A stretch of 64,000 nt of DNA from an uncultured Eubacteriaceae bacterium (GCA_946497035.1 CAMMIW010000003.1:62001-126000), one strand, 5' to 3'; positions 33,648 through 42,462 are shown, numbered from the stretch's first letter. Notes: generated by a model from the sequence alone, not told the origin. A program made the numbers and translations.

Positions 33648-33921
33648 AGTTTTATAATAGTTTTAATGTTAAGCAAGTTTTTTATTTTTATTAATTTTTC
33701 TAAATTTTAACAGCTTACTTTTACTAATTGTTTTAAATTAAATAATTGTTTTTAAAATTTAAGCTTGAATATAGTCTAAGCTTTTTCTTTTCAATAATAT
33801 TTTAATATTAAATCATTAAAAGTATCTATGTAATTTTTAGCAATATTTCTAAATTTCAAAATTGTTAATATTAATTTAATCTATTTAAAATTAAGTTTTT
33901 ACTTTTAGGAGGATTTTTCTA
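33648..33921 (+). promoter_or_regulatory. Long AT-rich 5' leader of the cold-shock gene
   Basis: About 270 untranslated bases separate the probable start of transcription from the csp ATG. No ORF with a ribosome binding site is present. It contains the repeat AAGCTT (33761-33766) and AAGCTT (33778-33783) followed by TTTCTTTTC, which can form a weak attenuator-like hairpin, and several T-rich single-stranded stretches. Long structured leaders are a known trait of cspA-type genes, where they act as RNA thermosensors. Confidence 0.5.
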
Positions 33922-34122
33922 ATGAAAAAAGGTACTGTAAAATGGTTTAATGAAGAAAAAGGATTTGGTTTTATTAGCATATTTGGAGAAGAAGATATTT
34001 TTGTTCATTTTTCTGCTATAAATACAGATGGTTTTAAAACATTAAAAGAAGGACAAACAGTTGAATTTGAAGTAGTTGAAGGTGCAAAAGGTTCTCAAGC
34101 TTCTAATGTAACTGTTATATAA
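33922..34122 (+). CDS. csp: Cold-shock protein (CspA family)
   Basis: A 66-residue single cold-shock domain that binds single-stranded RNA and DNA and melts structures. Both RNA-binding motifs are present: KGFGFIS (RNP1, residues 15-21) and DIFVHFS (RNP2, residues 28-34). The start has a strong AGGAGGATTTT site. A long leader upstream and a strong terminator downstream make it a single-gene unit. Confidence 0.97.
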   Translation: MKKGTVKWFNEEKGFGFISIFGEEDIFVHFSAINTDGFKTLKEGQTVEFEVVEGAKGSQASNVTVI

Positions 34123-34133
34123 AAACAGTATAT

Positions 34134-34168
34134 AAAAAGGAATATTGAAAAAATCAATATTCCTTTTT
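34134..34168. terminator. Bidirectional terminator between csp and the aldo-keto reductase
   Basis: A perfect 15-bp stem, arms AAAAAGGAATATTGA and TCAATATTCCTTTTT, with a five-A loop and T run. Confidence 0.92.
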
Positions 34169-34199
34169 TCTCTATAATAAATATTCCAGTTAATTTATA

Positions 34200-35018
34200 T
34201 TAAAAGTTAAAATTATCTGGATGTGAACCTACTCTTTCATTTTTATCTAAGCTATCTATCTTAGCTATATCATCTTGTGAAAGTTCAAAATCAAATATGC
34301 TTATATTTTGTAATTGACGTTCTTTGTTAGAAGATTTTGGTATAGTAACTATCCCTTTATCTATGTTCCATCTTAATATTATTTGGGCAGCTGTTTTGTT
34401 ATATTTTTCTGCCAATTCTAATATAGTTTTATTATCTAAAAGTCCATTTTTAATAGCTCCTAAAGGGCTCCAAGATTCAAACTGTATGTTATTTGTTTTA
34501 CAAAAATCTGTAAGCTCTTTTTGAACTACATAAGGGTGAAACTCCACCTGATTTACCGCAGGAATAAGCTCAGATGCTTTAAAAATTTCTTCCAAATGAT
34601 GTATTAAAAAGTTGCTTACACCAACAGATTTTGCAAGGCCTTCCTTATATATTTTTCCCATTTCTATCCAAGATTTAACATATTTTTCTTTAACTGGCCA
34701 GTGGATAAGATATAAGTCTACATAGTCTAAGCCTAATTTTTTAAGACTTGTTTCCATAGCCTTTCTTTCGTTGTCTTTTCTCATATCTTCATTCCAAAGT
34801 TTAGTAGTTATAAATAGTTTTTCTCTAGATATTTTGCTATCTTTTATAGCTTGTCCCACTGCCTCTTCGTTTTCATATATCATAGCAGTATCAATATGAG
34901 TATATCCAATGTCTAATGCAGATTTAACAGCATTATAAGCCTCTTCTTGGCTACATCTAAAAACACCTAAACCAACTATAGGCATAGATACCCCATTGTT
35001 TAATATAACATTTTTCAT
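34200..35018 (-). CDS. Aldo-keto reductase (AKR5-like)
   Basis: A 272-residue NADPH-dependent reductase of aldehydes and ketones. The catalytic tetrad is visible: Asp and Tyr in DTAMIYENEEAVG (about residues 44-56), Lys in FITTKLW (near 75) and His in YLIHWP (near 108). The C-terminal cofactor site is IPKSSNKERQLQNI near 233. The natural substrate is unknown; relatives act on 2,5-diketogluconate, methylglyoxal and similar carbonyls. A consensus promoter with an inverted repeat over its transcription start suggests a dedicated regulator not encoded next to it. Confidence 0.93.
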   Translation of the reverse strand: MKNVILNNGVSMPIVGLGVFRCSQEEAYNAVKSALDIGYTHIDTAMIYENEEAVGQAIKDSKISREKLFITTKLWNEDMRKDNERKAMETSLKKLGLDYVDLYLIHWPVKEKYVKSWIEMGKIYKEGLAKSVGVSNFLIHHLEEIFKASELIPAVNQVEFHPYVVQKELTDFCKTNNIQFESWSPLGAIKNGLLDNKTILELAEKYNKTAAQIILRWNIDKGIVTIPKSSNKERQLQNISIFDFELSQDDIAKIDSLDKNERVGSHPDNFNF

Positions 35019-35042
35019 AGAAAAACCTCCTAAATATGTAAT

Positions 35043-35073
35043 GTGTAAGAAATATAATTAAAATTTCTTACAC
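35043..35073. promoter_or_regulatory. Inverted repeat at the transcription start of the aldo-keto reductase
   Basis: Perfect 11-bp arms GTGTAAGAAAT and ATTTCTTACAC separated by 9 bases. The right end lies about five bases after the -10 box, so it covers the start site and the leader. It could be an operator or a 5' leader hairpin. Confidence 0.6.
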
Positions 35074-35077
35074 TTAT

Positions 35078-35106
35078 ATTATCTATATATAATTATAATT
35101 TGTCAA
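35078..35106 (-). promoter_or_regulatory. Promoter of the aldo-keto reductase
   Basis: Read leftward: TTGACA (35106-35101), a 17-base spacer, GATAAT (35083-35078). Confidence 0.75.
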
Positions 35107-35175
35107 TATATTCCTATTTAAAAGTAAATTACACTTTTTTACAATAAATTTTTTTATACTAAAATTAACTAATAT

Positions 35176-35799
35176 TTATTTTTTATCTATAATATCATCT
35201 AAAGAAGTTATTTTAGTATTATTGTTATAAGAAATTTTTTTGTTTAAAAGCTCTGCTATATCTCTTATTTTTATATAGTTTTCTCCATTTTCATTAATAA
35301 CTGTATAAGTTTTTATTTTATTGTTATACTCGTAATATCTTTCTACAAACATATAATTCTCCTTTAATGGTTGCCAAGTTTTTTTAAATTCCTCTAATGT
35401 GTCATAAGTTTGAGCCAAATAAGAAATCGTTCCAAATTTATTTAGCTGAAAATGTGGCTTATCTTGAGGATACCAATCCCCTCCCCATTCTAGGTTAAAA
35501 GATTTACCTATTTGTCCCACTTTATAAAACCAGTTATCGCTATCATTATAAGCACCTTTACCATCATTTCTATATATGTCAAAGGCAATTCCCCAGTTGT
35601 GATGGCTAAAAGGATAGTCTACCCAAGTTACTATATTACCTGGTTTTGTTCTTCCTTGTGCATATAAATTATTTTGTTCTTTTTTTGTTCTCAATGTATC
35701 TGAAATACCTACTATAAATCCTTGTTTTCTACATTCTTTTAAAAATTTAGCTATTATATTTTGTAAATATGGATGTAATAAACTTATATCTTTACTCAT
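35176..35799 (-). CDS. Phage-type L-alanyl-D-glutamate/D-Ala peptidase (M15 endolysin)
   Basis: A 207-residue peptidoglycan peptidase of the M15 VanY/Ply500 type. The N-terminal catalytic domain (about residues 1-135) has the zinc motif SHHNWGIAFDIY (His ... Asp) near 69 and WGGDWYPQDKPHFQL near 110 with the second His. The C-terminal 60 residues (VINENGENYIKIRDIAELLNKK) resemble the repeat of copper amine oxidase N-terminal or stalk domains that may bind the wall. The ATG at 35799 has AGGTGATC in front; the longer frame runs into the holin gene. There is no signal peptide, so it needs the holin to reach the wall, exactly as a phage lysis cassette works. It lies 9 kb from the phage block. Confidence 0.87.
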   Translation of the reverse strand: MSKDISLLHPYLQNIIAKFLKECRKQGFIVGISDTLRTKKEQNNLYAQGRTKPGNIVTWVDYPFSHHNWGIAFDIYRNDGKGAYNDSDNWFYKVGQIGKSFNLEWGGDWYPQDKPHFQLNKFGTISYLAQTYDTLEEFKKTWQPLKENYMFVERYYEYNNKIKTYTVINENGENYIKIRDIAELLNKKISYNNNTKITSLDDIIDKK

Positions 35800-35818
35800 A
35801 AGATCACCTATTATATAA

Positions 35819-36061
35819 TTATTGTAAAGGTTTAATATTTTTATTTGTAGGGTGCACAATGTTGTTCCACAAAGAAACAAATGCAAGTCCTAATACATAA
35901 GGGTTTTTTAAAGCACTTAAAACTACATCTAATATACCATTCCAAGTTGTAAAATCATCTATAGAAACTTTATAATATACCATTATAGGTGCTACAAAAG
36001 ATAATATAGTATTAAACCAAAATATAGGGCTTTTCATTCTTAGTTTTAAATCTGTTTTCAT
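35819..36061 (-). CDS. Phage holin, phiLC3 family
   Basis: An 80-residue holin. The family pattern is a short N-terminus (MKTDLKLRMKSPIFW), a first membrane segment (FNTILSFVAPIMVYYKV), an amphipathic linker (DDFTTWNGILDVVLSALKNP) and a second segment (YVLGLAFVSLWNNIVHP), ending in the conserved DPT-like region HPTNKNIKP. It precedes the endolysin gene by 19 bases, forming a two-gene lysis cassette. No other phage gene adjoins it. Confidence 0.9.
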   Translation of the reverse strand: MKTDLKLRMKSPIFWFNTILSFVAPIMVYYKVSIDDFTTWNGILDVVLSALKNPYVLGLAFVSLWNNIVHPTNKNIKPLQ

Positions 36062-36239
36062 AAAAAATCTCTCCTTAAAGTTATTTGTATTATTGTATTA
36101 TTTTTATCATTTGTTATATAATAATATATGATTTTCGATAAAATTTTGTGCATAATACAAAATTTTTTATTATAACTACAATAAATATTTTTTTATGATA
36201 TAATATATTAATGTATAAAACTAAGGAGGAAAACTTGTT

Positions 36240-36968
36240 ATGTTTAAAACTATAAAATGGTATTTTAAATTTGTATTTATGCTTTTTATAACATACCCTA
36301 GGTTAAAAAAAGCTGAACGTCTTTTAAAAGATAACAAATTGGAAGAATTTTATAAATATAGCTTTTATCAAACCTCTAATTGGGCAATGAATAGAATAAA
36401 AGATAGTGGAGCAACTATAAATGTATATGGTAAAGAAAATATACCAAAAGATAGAAACGTTGTTTTTATAAGCAACCATCAAGGTGATTTTGATATTGCA
36501 ATTTTTATGGCTCTTATACCTAAAGAAAAAGGCTTTGTAGCTAAAATAGAGCTTAATAAAATACCTATTTTAAGAACTTGGATGAAATATTTAGGTTGTG
36601 TATTTATGGATAGAAAAGATTTAAAACAATCTTTAAAAACTATAAATGAAGCTATAAGCCTTATAAAAAAAGGGCATAGTATGGTTATTTTTCCAGAAGG
36701 AACAAGAAGCAAAAGCGACAAAATGGGAGATTTTAAAGCAGGTAGCTTTAAATTAGCTACAAAAACAAATGTACCAATCGTGCCTGTTACAATAGACGGC
36801 TCTTATAAGCTAAAAGAAAAAAATAATGGTTTTATAAAATCAGATATTGTAAATGTATATATTCATAGTCCTATATTTGTAGAAAATATGACTAATGAAG
36901 AAAAAGAAACTTTACCTAAAATGGTAAAAAATATTATAGAAGAAAAGCTACCTAAAAATAATTTATAG
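36240..36968 (+). CDS. plsC: 1-acyl-sn-glycerol-3-phosphate acyltransferase (PlsC)
   Basis: A 242-residue membrane-associated enzyme that makes phosphatidic acid from lysophosphatidic acid. The acyltransferase motifs are NHQGDFD (the NHxxxxD catalytic box, near residue 80), the GCVFMDRKD segment near 120, FPEGTRSKSDK (glycerol-phosphate binding, near 150) and VPIVPVTIDGS near 180. Ribosome binding site AAGGAGGAAAA. It is followed 12 bases later by a CLC antiporter, presumably in one transcript, though a functional link is not obvious. Confidence 0.93.
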   Translation: MFKTIKWYFKFVFMLFITYPRLKKAERLLKDNKLEEFYKYSFYQTSNWAMNRIKDSGATINVYGKENIPKDRNVVFISNHQGDFDIAIFMALIPKEKGFVAKIELNKIPILRTWMKYLGCVFMDRKDLKQSLKTINEAISLIKKGHSMVIFPEGTRSKSDKMGDFKAGSFKLATKTNVPIVPVTIDGSYKLKEKNNGFIKSDIVNVYIHSPIFVENMTNEEKETLPKMVKNIIEEKLPKNNL

Positions 36969-36980
36969 AAAGGTAAAAAT

Positions 36981-38189
36981 ATGAAAATAGATAAAAAATA
37001 TTATAAAGATTTAATTATTTTAGGTATTGTAGGCATACCTATAGGTATTGTTGTAGGTATTATTAATACCATATTTGGTAAAACTCTATTAAAAATAACA
37101 GATATAAGAGAAACATATCCACTATTATTAATACCGTTTTTACCTTTATGTGGTATTTTAATTATATATTGTTATAATAAATTTGGGGGTAAAAGTTTTA
37201 AAGGTATGGGGCTCATTTTTGAGGTAGCACAACAAAAAGAAGATAAAATACCTTTAAGATTAATACCCTTTATTATTTTAAGCACGTGGGCTACACATTT
37301 ATTTGGTGGTAGTGCTGGTAGAGAAGGTGTAGCGGTTCAAATAGGAGCTACATTTTCTAATTGGATAGGAGATAAAATAAATATAAAAGATACAAAAAAG
37401 ATATTTTTAATAGCAGGTATGTCTGCTGGTTTTTCTGGACTTTTTCAAACACCTATTGCGGACATATTTTTTGGTATAGAAGTTTTAATAGCAGGAAATA
37501 TACATTATAGAGCATTAGTACCTGCCATAACCGCCTCTTTTATGGCTAGTGCAACATCACATTTTTTAGGCCTTGAAAAATTTACTTTTCCCCTATCTTC
37601 TAACTTATCTTTAAATTTTACACTAATTTTAAAATTAATATTTTTAGGCATTATATTTGGGTTAATCGGCGGTAGCTTTGCCATATGGTTAAAAAAAGCT
37701 AAAACATTTTTTAGTGATAAAATAAAAAATCTTATAATGCGAATTTTTATTATAGGTACTATACTTAGCCTTATATTTTTAATATTATATAAAGGTAGAT
37801 ATTCTGGTTTAGGTACAAATCTTATAAATGCTAGTTTTTCTAACCAACAAATATATTATTATGATTGGCTATTAAAATTTATACTTACTATTGTTACATT
37901 ATCAGTAGGTTTTCAAGGTGGCGAAGTAACTCCCCTTTTCTCTATTGGTGCAACTTTAGGTGTTGTATTAGCTAGTATATTTAATTTACCTATAGAGTTT
38001 GTAGCAAGCTTAGGATATATAAGTATTTTTGGTAGTGCAACAAATACATTTTTTGCACCTATATTTATAGGTGGAGAAGTTTTTGGCTATCAATATATAC
38101 CTTATTTTTTTATAGTTATGGTTTTTGCATATACATTTAATTTTAATAAATCTATTTATTCGTTACAACAAATAAACAAAGATATTTAA
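36981..38189 (+). CDS. CLC-family antiporter, fluoride-specific CLC-F type
   Basis: A 402-residue membrane protein with the CLC fold. The first anion-site loop reads KGMGLIFE: Met replaces the Ser of the standard GSGIPE. The second reads GGSAGREGVAVQIGA: GREGV replaces GREGP while the gating Glu is kept. Met at the Ser position and Val or Thr after GREG are the marks of the CLC-F branch, which exports fluoride in exchange for protons. The rest has GGEVTPLFSIGATLG near residue 312 and a C-terminal helix bundle without CBS domains. I looked for a fluoride riboswitch upstream (36062-36239 and 36968-36980) and saw none. A general chloride/proton antiporter is the alternative. Confidence 0.8.
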   Translation: MKIDKKYYKDLIILGIVGIPIGIVVGIINTIFGKTLLKITDIRETYPLLLIPFLPLCGILIIYCYNKFGGKSFKGMGLIFEVAQQKEDKIPLRLIPFIILSTWATHLFGGSAGREGVAVQIGATFSNWIGDKINIKDTKKIFLIAGMSAGFSGLFQTPIADIFFGIEVLIAGNIHYRALVPAITASFMASATSHFLGLEKFTFPLSSNLSLNFTLILKLIFLGIIFGLIGGSFAIWLKKAKTFFSDKIKNLIMRIFIIGTILSLIFLILYKGRYSGLGTNLINASFSNQQIYYYDWLLKFILTIVTLSVGFQGGEVTPLFSIGATLGVVLASIFNLPIEFVASLGYISIFGSATNTFFAPIFIGGEVFGYQYIPYFFIVMVFAYTFNFNKSIYSLQQINKDI

Positions 38190-38220
38190 TAATTTAAATA
38201 TTAATATTTTCTTCAAATTT

Positions 38221-38257
38221 TTTAAAAGGGTGTAGATTTTTTCTACACCCTTTTAAA
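38221..38257. terminator. Bidirectional terminator between the CLC gene and the GH84 pseudogene
   Basis: A perfect 16-bp stem, arms TTTAAAAGGGTGTAGA and TCTACACCCTTTTAAA, with a five-T loop. Shares the TGTAGA/TCTACA core with the terminator at 3171. Confidence 0.85.
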
Positions 38258-38269
38258 AATTTATAGGTA

Positions 38270-40766
38270 TTAATATAAAGATTTAGATGTTCTTATGCTA
38301 GGTAAATAATTTTTAGATATTCTTTCTAAGAAAATTCTACCTGGTTCAATGTTTTCTATAATAATATTGTCTAAATTTTCTTTAGCTTCTTCTGTTATTT
38401 TTATAGGGTTTTTATCATCTAAATTTTTATAAATTTTTATAATATCCCCTTTTTTAATATTTTTAATAATAATATTTCCATTATTTCTTTCCACATCAGA
38501 AGGTAAAATTTTATCTGATTGATATGGATAATCATTTTCAAATAGCTCAAAAGAATATATTCTTGTATGTCCACCACCATTAATACTTATTTGTGCAGGT
38601 TCTAATATTTGTAGCTTAATATATCTAGCTTCAACTTCCTCAAAAAACATTTTATTAATTATATTGTCTTTGTTTTCAAATTCATCTACAAGTGTAAAAT
38701 TTTCTCCATCTATACTTGCTAAAATTTGACCTTTTTTAGTATTCCACATAGGGTTTTCTCCTGCTTGTGGGTGTCCACAATTTACAATTATATATTGTTT
38801 TAATTTTTTTATTTCTTTTAAATCTATTATAGCTGACGGCCTATATTCAAGAGATCACCATTTTCCACCTGCTATAGTACCTTTTATTAAATTTTCTACC
38901 TGTTCTTCTTTATCTTTACCTGTTGAAGATGTTATAGTTACACCTTTAGAGGTTAAAGCCACATTTTCCATATTATAGCTAAGTTTTAATGGTTCACTTT
39001 CTAAACCTGCTTTTATATTTACTAAATTAATTAAATTTTCAACAAAAGGTTTTAATAATAAAGAACCAACTTGAACAACAAATAATTTTGGAGCACCTTC
39101 TTTTAAAACGTCTACTTTACATTGTTTCATATTTTCAAAGTTTTCTCTTGCAATATTATTATTTTTTTCTATAATATCAATTTTACCAGTTTTTAAATCT
39201 TTAAAGGCTAATAAGCTATATTTACCTGCCTCACCTAAAAATTGTAAAGCATTTAAAAATGGATATAGCTCTTTTACAAGCTGTTTATTGTTACATTTTT
39301 GTTTTATTTTTTCAATAGCATTAATAATATTTTCAAAATAGTTAACAAGTTTATTTATATATAAACTAGCATCTTTTTCTTCTTTAATAGCAGTTTCAAA
39401 ATTTTTAATATCGTCTTTTAAATACCAAGATTCATCAAATAAAAATTCTCCGCTATCTCCACCATCTTCTTTTAAATAACAACTGTTAGATGCAAAAATT
39501 TCTAGCTCTTGGCTAACCTCTGGTGCAATAGCTTTAAAAGATGCTTTATAGCTTTTTTCACAATCAAATGCTTTTGTATTCCAAGTGTAGTCTGATATAC
39601 AAAATAATGCTTGTTTAGATGCTTGAGCTTGGTTCATAGGGTTAGAGAAAAAGCCAGAAGCATTTGTTACATCAGATTTTAAAACCTCTAATTTGCCCAT
39701 AAGTATTTTATCATCACAATAATCATTTACAGGATAATTCCACCATACTGCTAAATTTTTATTACTATCAATTTTTCTTTTAGGTGAATCTAATTGCTCA
39801 TAGCTTATGTTAGACATTGTAGCAGCCCCTGTCCACATAACCTCAATATCTTTATGTAGGGTTTCTATAAAAATTTTAAAATATCCCTCCATACTAGGCC
39901 CCCAGGCCTCACAATATCTTGTACCTACTGTAATTAAAGGTTTTACATCTTTTTTAGGTTTTACAAATTCATCATCTATACGATTTATATAATTTGCTTG
40001 GCTTTTGCCATCTGCTATGCCTCCAATATCGTCAAATAAAACACCAAATTGTCTAACACCTAAACTATATAACTGTTCTAATTTTTTTATTGTAGAGTTA
40101 AAATCTTCTTCAGATTGTAAATCTATCGTATCTCCTGGATGTATAGTCCATACAAAGCTAATATTATTAATATGACCTTGCTGTGCTAATTGTTTTATCT
40201 CTTGTGCTTTATCTTCAGGGTATAATAATCTCCAGTTTTTTCTGTGGTAAGGGTCATCTTTAGGGGCATATATATGTATTAAATTTAAAATCTCCACCAA
40301 ATTCCATAAGATTTATTCTATCATTGTGGCTCCAAGGGTATCCATAAAATCCTTCTATATATCCTCTATAAATAATGTTAGGGTAATCTTCTATATATAG
40401 TTTTTGTATAAATCTATCACTTTGTTTTAATATGCTTATTAAAGTAACTACACCATAAAATAATCCAGATAAATCGTTACCATATATATAAATATTTTCA
40501 TCTATATTTAAAATATAACCATCTTTTTTATCTATATTTTTTAAGTCTAAAACTATATTTAATTTATCATTATTTAAATTATTTGAAATATCAAACGTAA
40601 TTTTATTTTGTTTAAAATAAGAAATTAGTTTATTTAAGACAAAATCATCATCAATGTTACCTTTAACAATATTTATATTTTTATTAAAAACTATACTATC
40701 ATTTTTATATGTTATTTTTTGTGGTATTGGGTAAATCTCATAGTTAAAATTTGGTTTATTATTCAT
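38270..40766 (-). pseudogene. Broken GH84 beta-N-acetylglucosaminidase (hyaluronidase/NagJ-like) with CBM32-type domain
   Basis: One ancestral gene of about 830 codons in three pieces. Piece 1 (40766-40260) has the GH20b-like N-terminal domain and the start of the GH84 barrel (YRGYIEGFYGYPWS). Piece 2, in another frame, resumes at IYAPKDDPYHRKNWR and carries the catalytic Asp pair (FDDIGG) and the rest of the barrel and helical domain. The frame changes in an (AT)4 tract at 40268-40275; one more AT unit would restore it. Piece 2 then meets an in-frame TGA (38857-38855) in KW*SLEYRPSAIIDL; the same frame stays open to 38270 and encodes a discoidin/CBM32-type domain. There is no signal peptide. 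The start has an AAAGGGGAT site. Two lesions suggest loss of function; the AT tract leaves phase variation open. Confidence 0.85.
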
Positions 40767-40945
40767 ATTATTATCCCCTTTCTAATTTTCCACATATTTT
40801 AAATGTTATTTTTCCATTTAAATATATCATTTTAATAAATAAATGTCAACTATATATAATTCTTTATGTTTATTTTAGATAGTTTATATATATTTTTTTA
40901 TATACTTATTATACTATTTTATACAAAGTATATATATATCAATTA

Positions 40946-40974
40946 TTGACTAAAAATCTGTTTTTTGTTATAAT
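40946..40974 (+). promoter_or_regulatory. Promoter of the [FeFe] hydrogenase
   Basis: TTGACT (40946-40951), a 17-base spacer, TATAAT (40969-40974), 54 bases before the start codon. The rest of 40767-41027 is AT-rich and holds nothing else I can defend. Confidence 0.8.
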
Positions 40975-41027
40975 ATTATATAATATTTTATTTATAGCTT
41001 TTAATTATTATTTGGGAGGTTACCTTA

Positions 41028-42401
41028 ATGAGTAAACATAATTTAATAGAATTTAGAGTTCCTATAGAAGAAGACAACCCTTCTATCGTTTTACATGAAG
41101 ATAAATGTATAAAATGTAAACTTTGCACTAAAATATGCAGAGATTTTATAGGTGTATACGGTTTTTTTGATTTAGAAAAAACAAACGATATAGCCATTTG
41201 TGTTCATTGTGGCCAATGTGCAAATATTTGTCCTGTTGATAGTATAACAGAAAAATATGAATATAACGAAGTGGAAAATTTTATTAAAGACGAAGATAAA
41301 GTTGTAATAGTTAGCACTGCACCTGCCGTAAGAGTTGCTCTTGGTGAGCTATTTGATATGGAAGAAGGCCAGTTTGTTGAAGGTAAAATGGTTTCTCTTT
41401 TAAGAGAGCTTGGCTTCGATTATGTTTTAGATGTAAACTTTGGTGCAGATATAACAATAGTTGAAGAAGCAGCAGAGCTTGTAGAAAAATTAAAAGATGA
41501 AAATTCTATATTACCTCAATTTACAAGCTGTTGTCCATCTTGGGTAAAATATGCAGAAACTTATCATCCAGAGCTTATACCAAATTTATCATCTGCTAAA
41601 AGTCCTATAGGTATGCAAGGTGCTACAATAAAAACATATTTTGCTAAAAAAATGAACATAGATCCTTCTAAAATAGTAAACGTTACTATCACTCCTTGTT
41701 CTGCTAAAAAATATGAGATTAGAAGAGATGAAATGAATGCATCTGCTAAATATAATAATATAGAAGGTATGAGAGATAACGACTATATTATTACAACAAG
41801 AGAGCTTGCTAAATGGGCTAAAGAAAAAGGTATCGATTTTGCATCTTTAGAAGATAGCAAATTTGATAAATTTATGGGAGAAGCATCTGGAGCTGGTGTT
41901 ATTTTTGGTAATACAGGGGGTGTTATGCAGGCAGCTTTAAGAACAGCTTATAATTATTTAACTAATGAGCCTGTACCTGAAAATTTATACGAATTACAAG
42001 TAGTTAGAGATTTAGAAGAAATAAAAGAAGCTTCTGTTAATATAGATGGTAAAGATATTAACATAGCTGTTGTTTATGGCACTGCTAATGCAACAAAGCT
42101 TATAGAAAAAATTAAATCTGGTGAAAAACAATACCACTTTGTTGAGGTTATGGCTTGTCCTGGTGGTTGTATAGGTGGTGGTGGCCAACCTAAAAAGAAA
42201 ATACCAAAAAGAGATGCTGCTCTTAAAAAACGTATCGAAGGTCTTTATAAAAGAGATAACGAATTAAAAATTAGATCTAGCTACGAAAATGAAGAAATAA
42301 AACAATTATATAGCGAATTTTATGAAAAACCTTTAAGCCACCTAGCAGAAGAGCTTTTACATACTTCTTTTACAGATAGAAGCAAAGACTTAGGAAATTA
42401 A
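41028..42401 (+). CDS. Monomeric [FeFe] hydrogenase
   Basis: A 457-residue hydrogen-evolving enzyme taking electrons from ferredoxin. The N-terminal 75 residues hold two [4Fe-4S] sites (CIKCKLCTKIC and CVHCGQCANIC, the latter followed by P). The catalytic H-cluster motifs follow: L1 TSCCPSWVKY near 165, L2 ITPCSAKKYEIRRDE near 220 and L3 VMACPGGCIGGGGQP near 375. There is no thioredoxin-like or N-terminal 2Fe-2S domain, so this is the short two-cluster form. No maturases (HydE/F/G) are in the window. It has its own consensus promoter and GGGAGGTT ribosome binding site. It indicates fermentative, strictly anaerobic metabolism. Confidence 0.95.
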   Translation: MSKHNLIEFRVPIEEDNPSIVLHEDKCIKCKLCTKICRDFIGVYGFFDLEKTNDIAICVHCGQCANICPVDSITEKYEYNEVENFIKDEDKVVIVSTAPAVRVALGELFDMEEGQFVEGKMVSLLRELGFDYVLDVNFGADITIVEEAAELVEKLKDENSILPQFTSCCPSWVKYAETYHPELIPNLSSAKSPIGMQGATIKTYFAKKMNIDPSKIVNVTITPCSAKKYEIRRDEMNASAKYNNIEGMRDNDYIITTRELAKWAKEKGIDFASLEDSKFDKFMGEASGAGVIFGNTGGVMQAALRTAYNYLTNEPVPENLYELQVVRDLEEIKEASVNIDGKDINIAVVYGTANATKLIEKIKSGEKQYHFVEVMACPGGCIGGGGQPKKKIPKRDAALKKRIEGLYKRDNELKIRSSYENEEIKQLYSEFYEKPLSHLAEELLHTSFTDRSKDLGN

Positions 42402-42406
42402 TAGTA

Positions 42407-42432
42407 ATATTTTTATACCCTCCACATATATT
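42407..42432 (+). promoter_or_regulatory. Possible sigma-E promoter of yabP
   Basis: ATATT (42407-42411), 13 bases, CATATATT (42425-42432), similar to the pair before spoIVA. Transcription would start near 42440, inside the loop of the hairpin described next. Confidence 0.5.
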
Positions 42433-42461
42433 TGTTATATAAAATATATATGGAGGGTATA
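42414..42461 (+). promoter_or_regulatory. Long hairpin that sequesters the yabP ribosome binding site
   Basis: Arms 42414-42433 and 42442-42461 pair over 20 bp with a single mismatch and an 8-base loop. The 3' arm contains TATGGAGGGTATA, the yabP Shine-Dalgarno, paired to TACCCTCCA in the 5' arm. No T run follows, so it is not a normal terminator. It can form only in RNA that reads through from the hydrogenase gene. Confidence 0.75.
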
Positions 42462-42462
42462 A

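Noticed and set aside
36062..36239. Fluoride riboswitch for the CLC antiporter
   Set aside because: No crcB-motif core (GGnGAUGG...) can be found upstream of plsC or between plsC and the CLC gene.
38855..38857. In-frame TGA in the GH84 gene as selenocysteine or tryptophan
   Set aside because: Other genes in the window end in TGA, no SECIS-like stem follows, and the gene has a second lesion, so a nonsense mutation is simpler.
42414..42461. Hairpin after the hydrogenase as a simple terminator
   Set aside because: It is not followed by a T run in either direction and its 3' arm is the yabP ribosome binding site.
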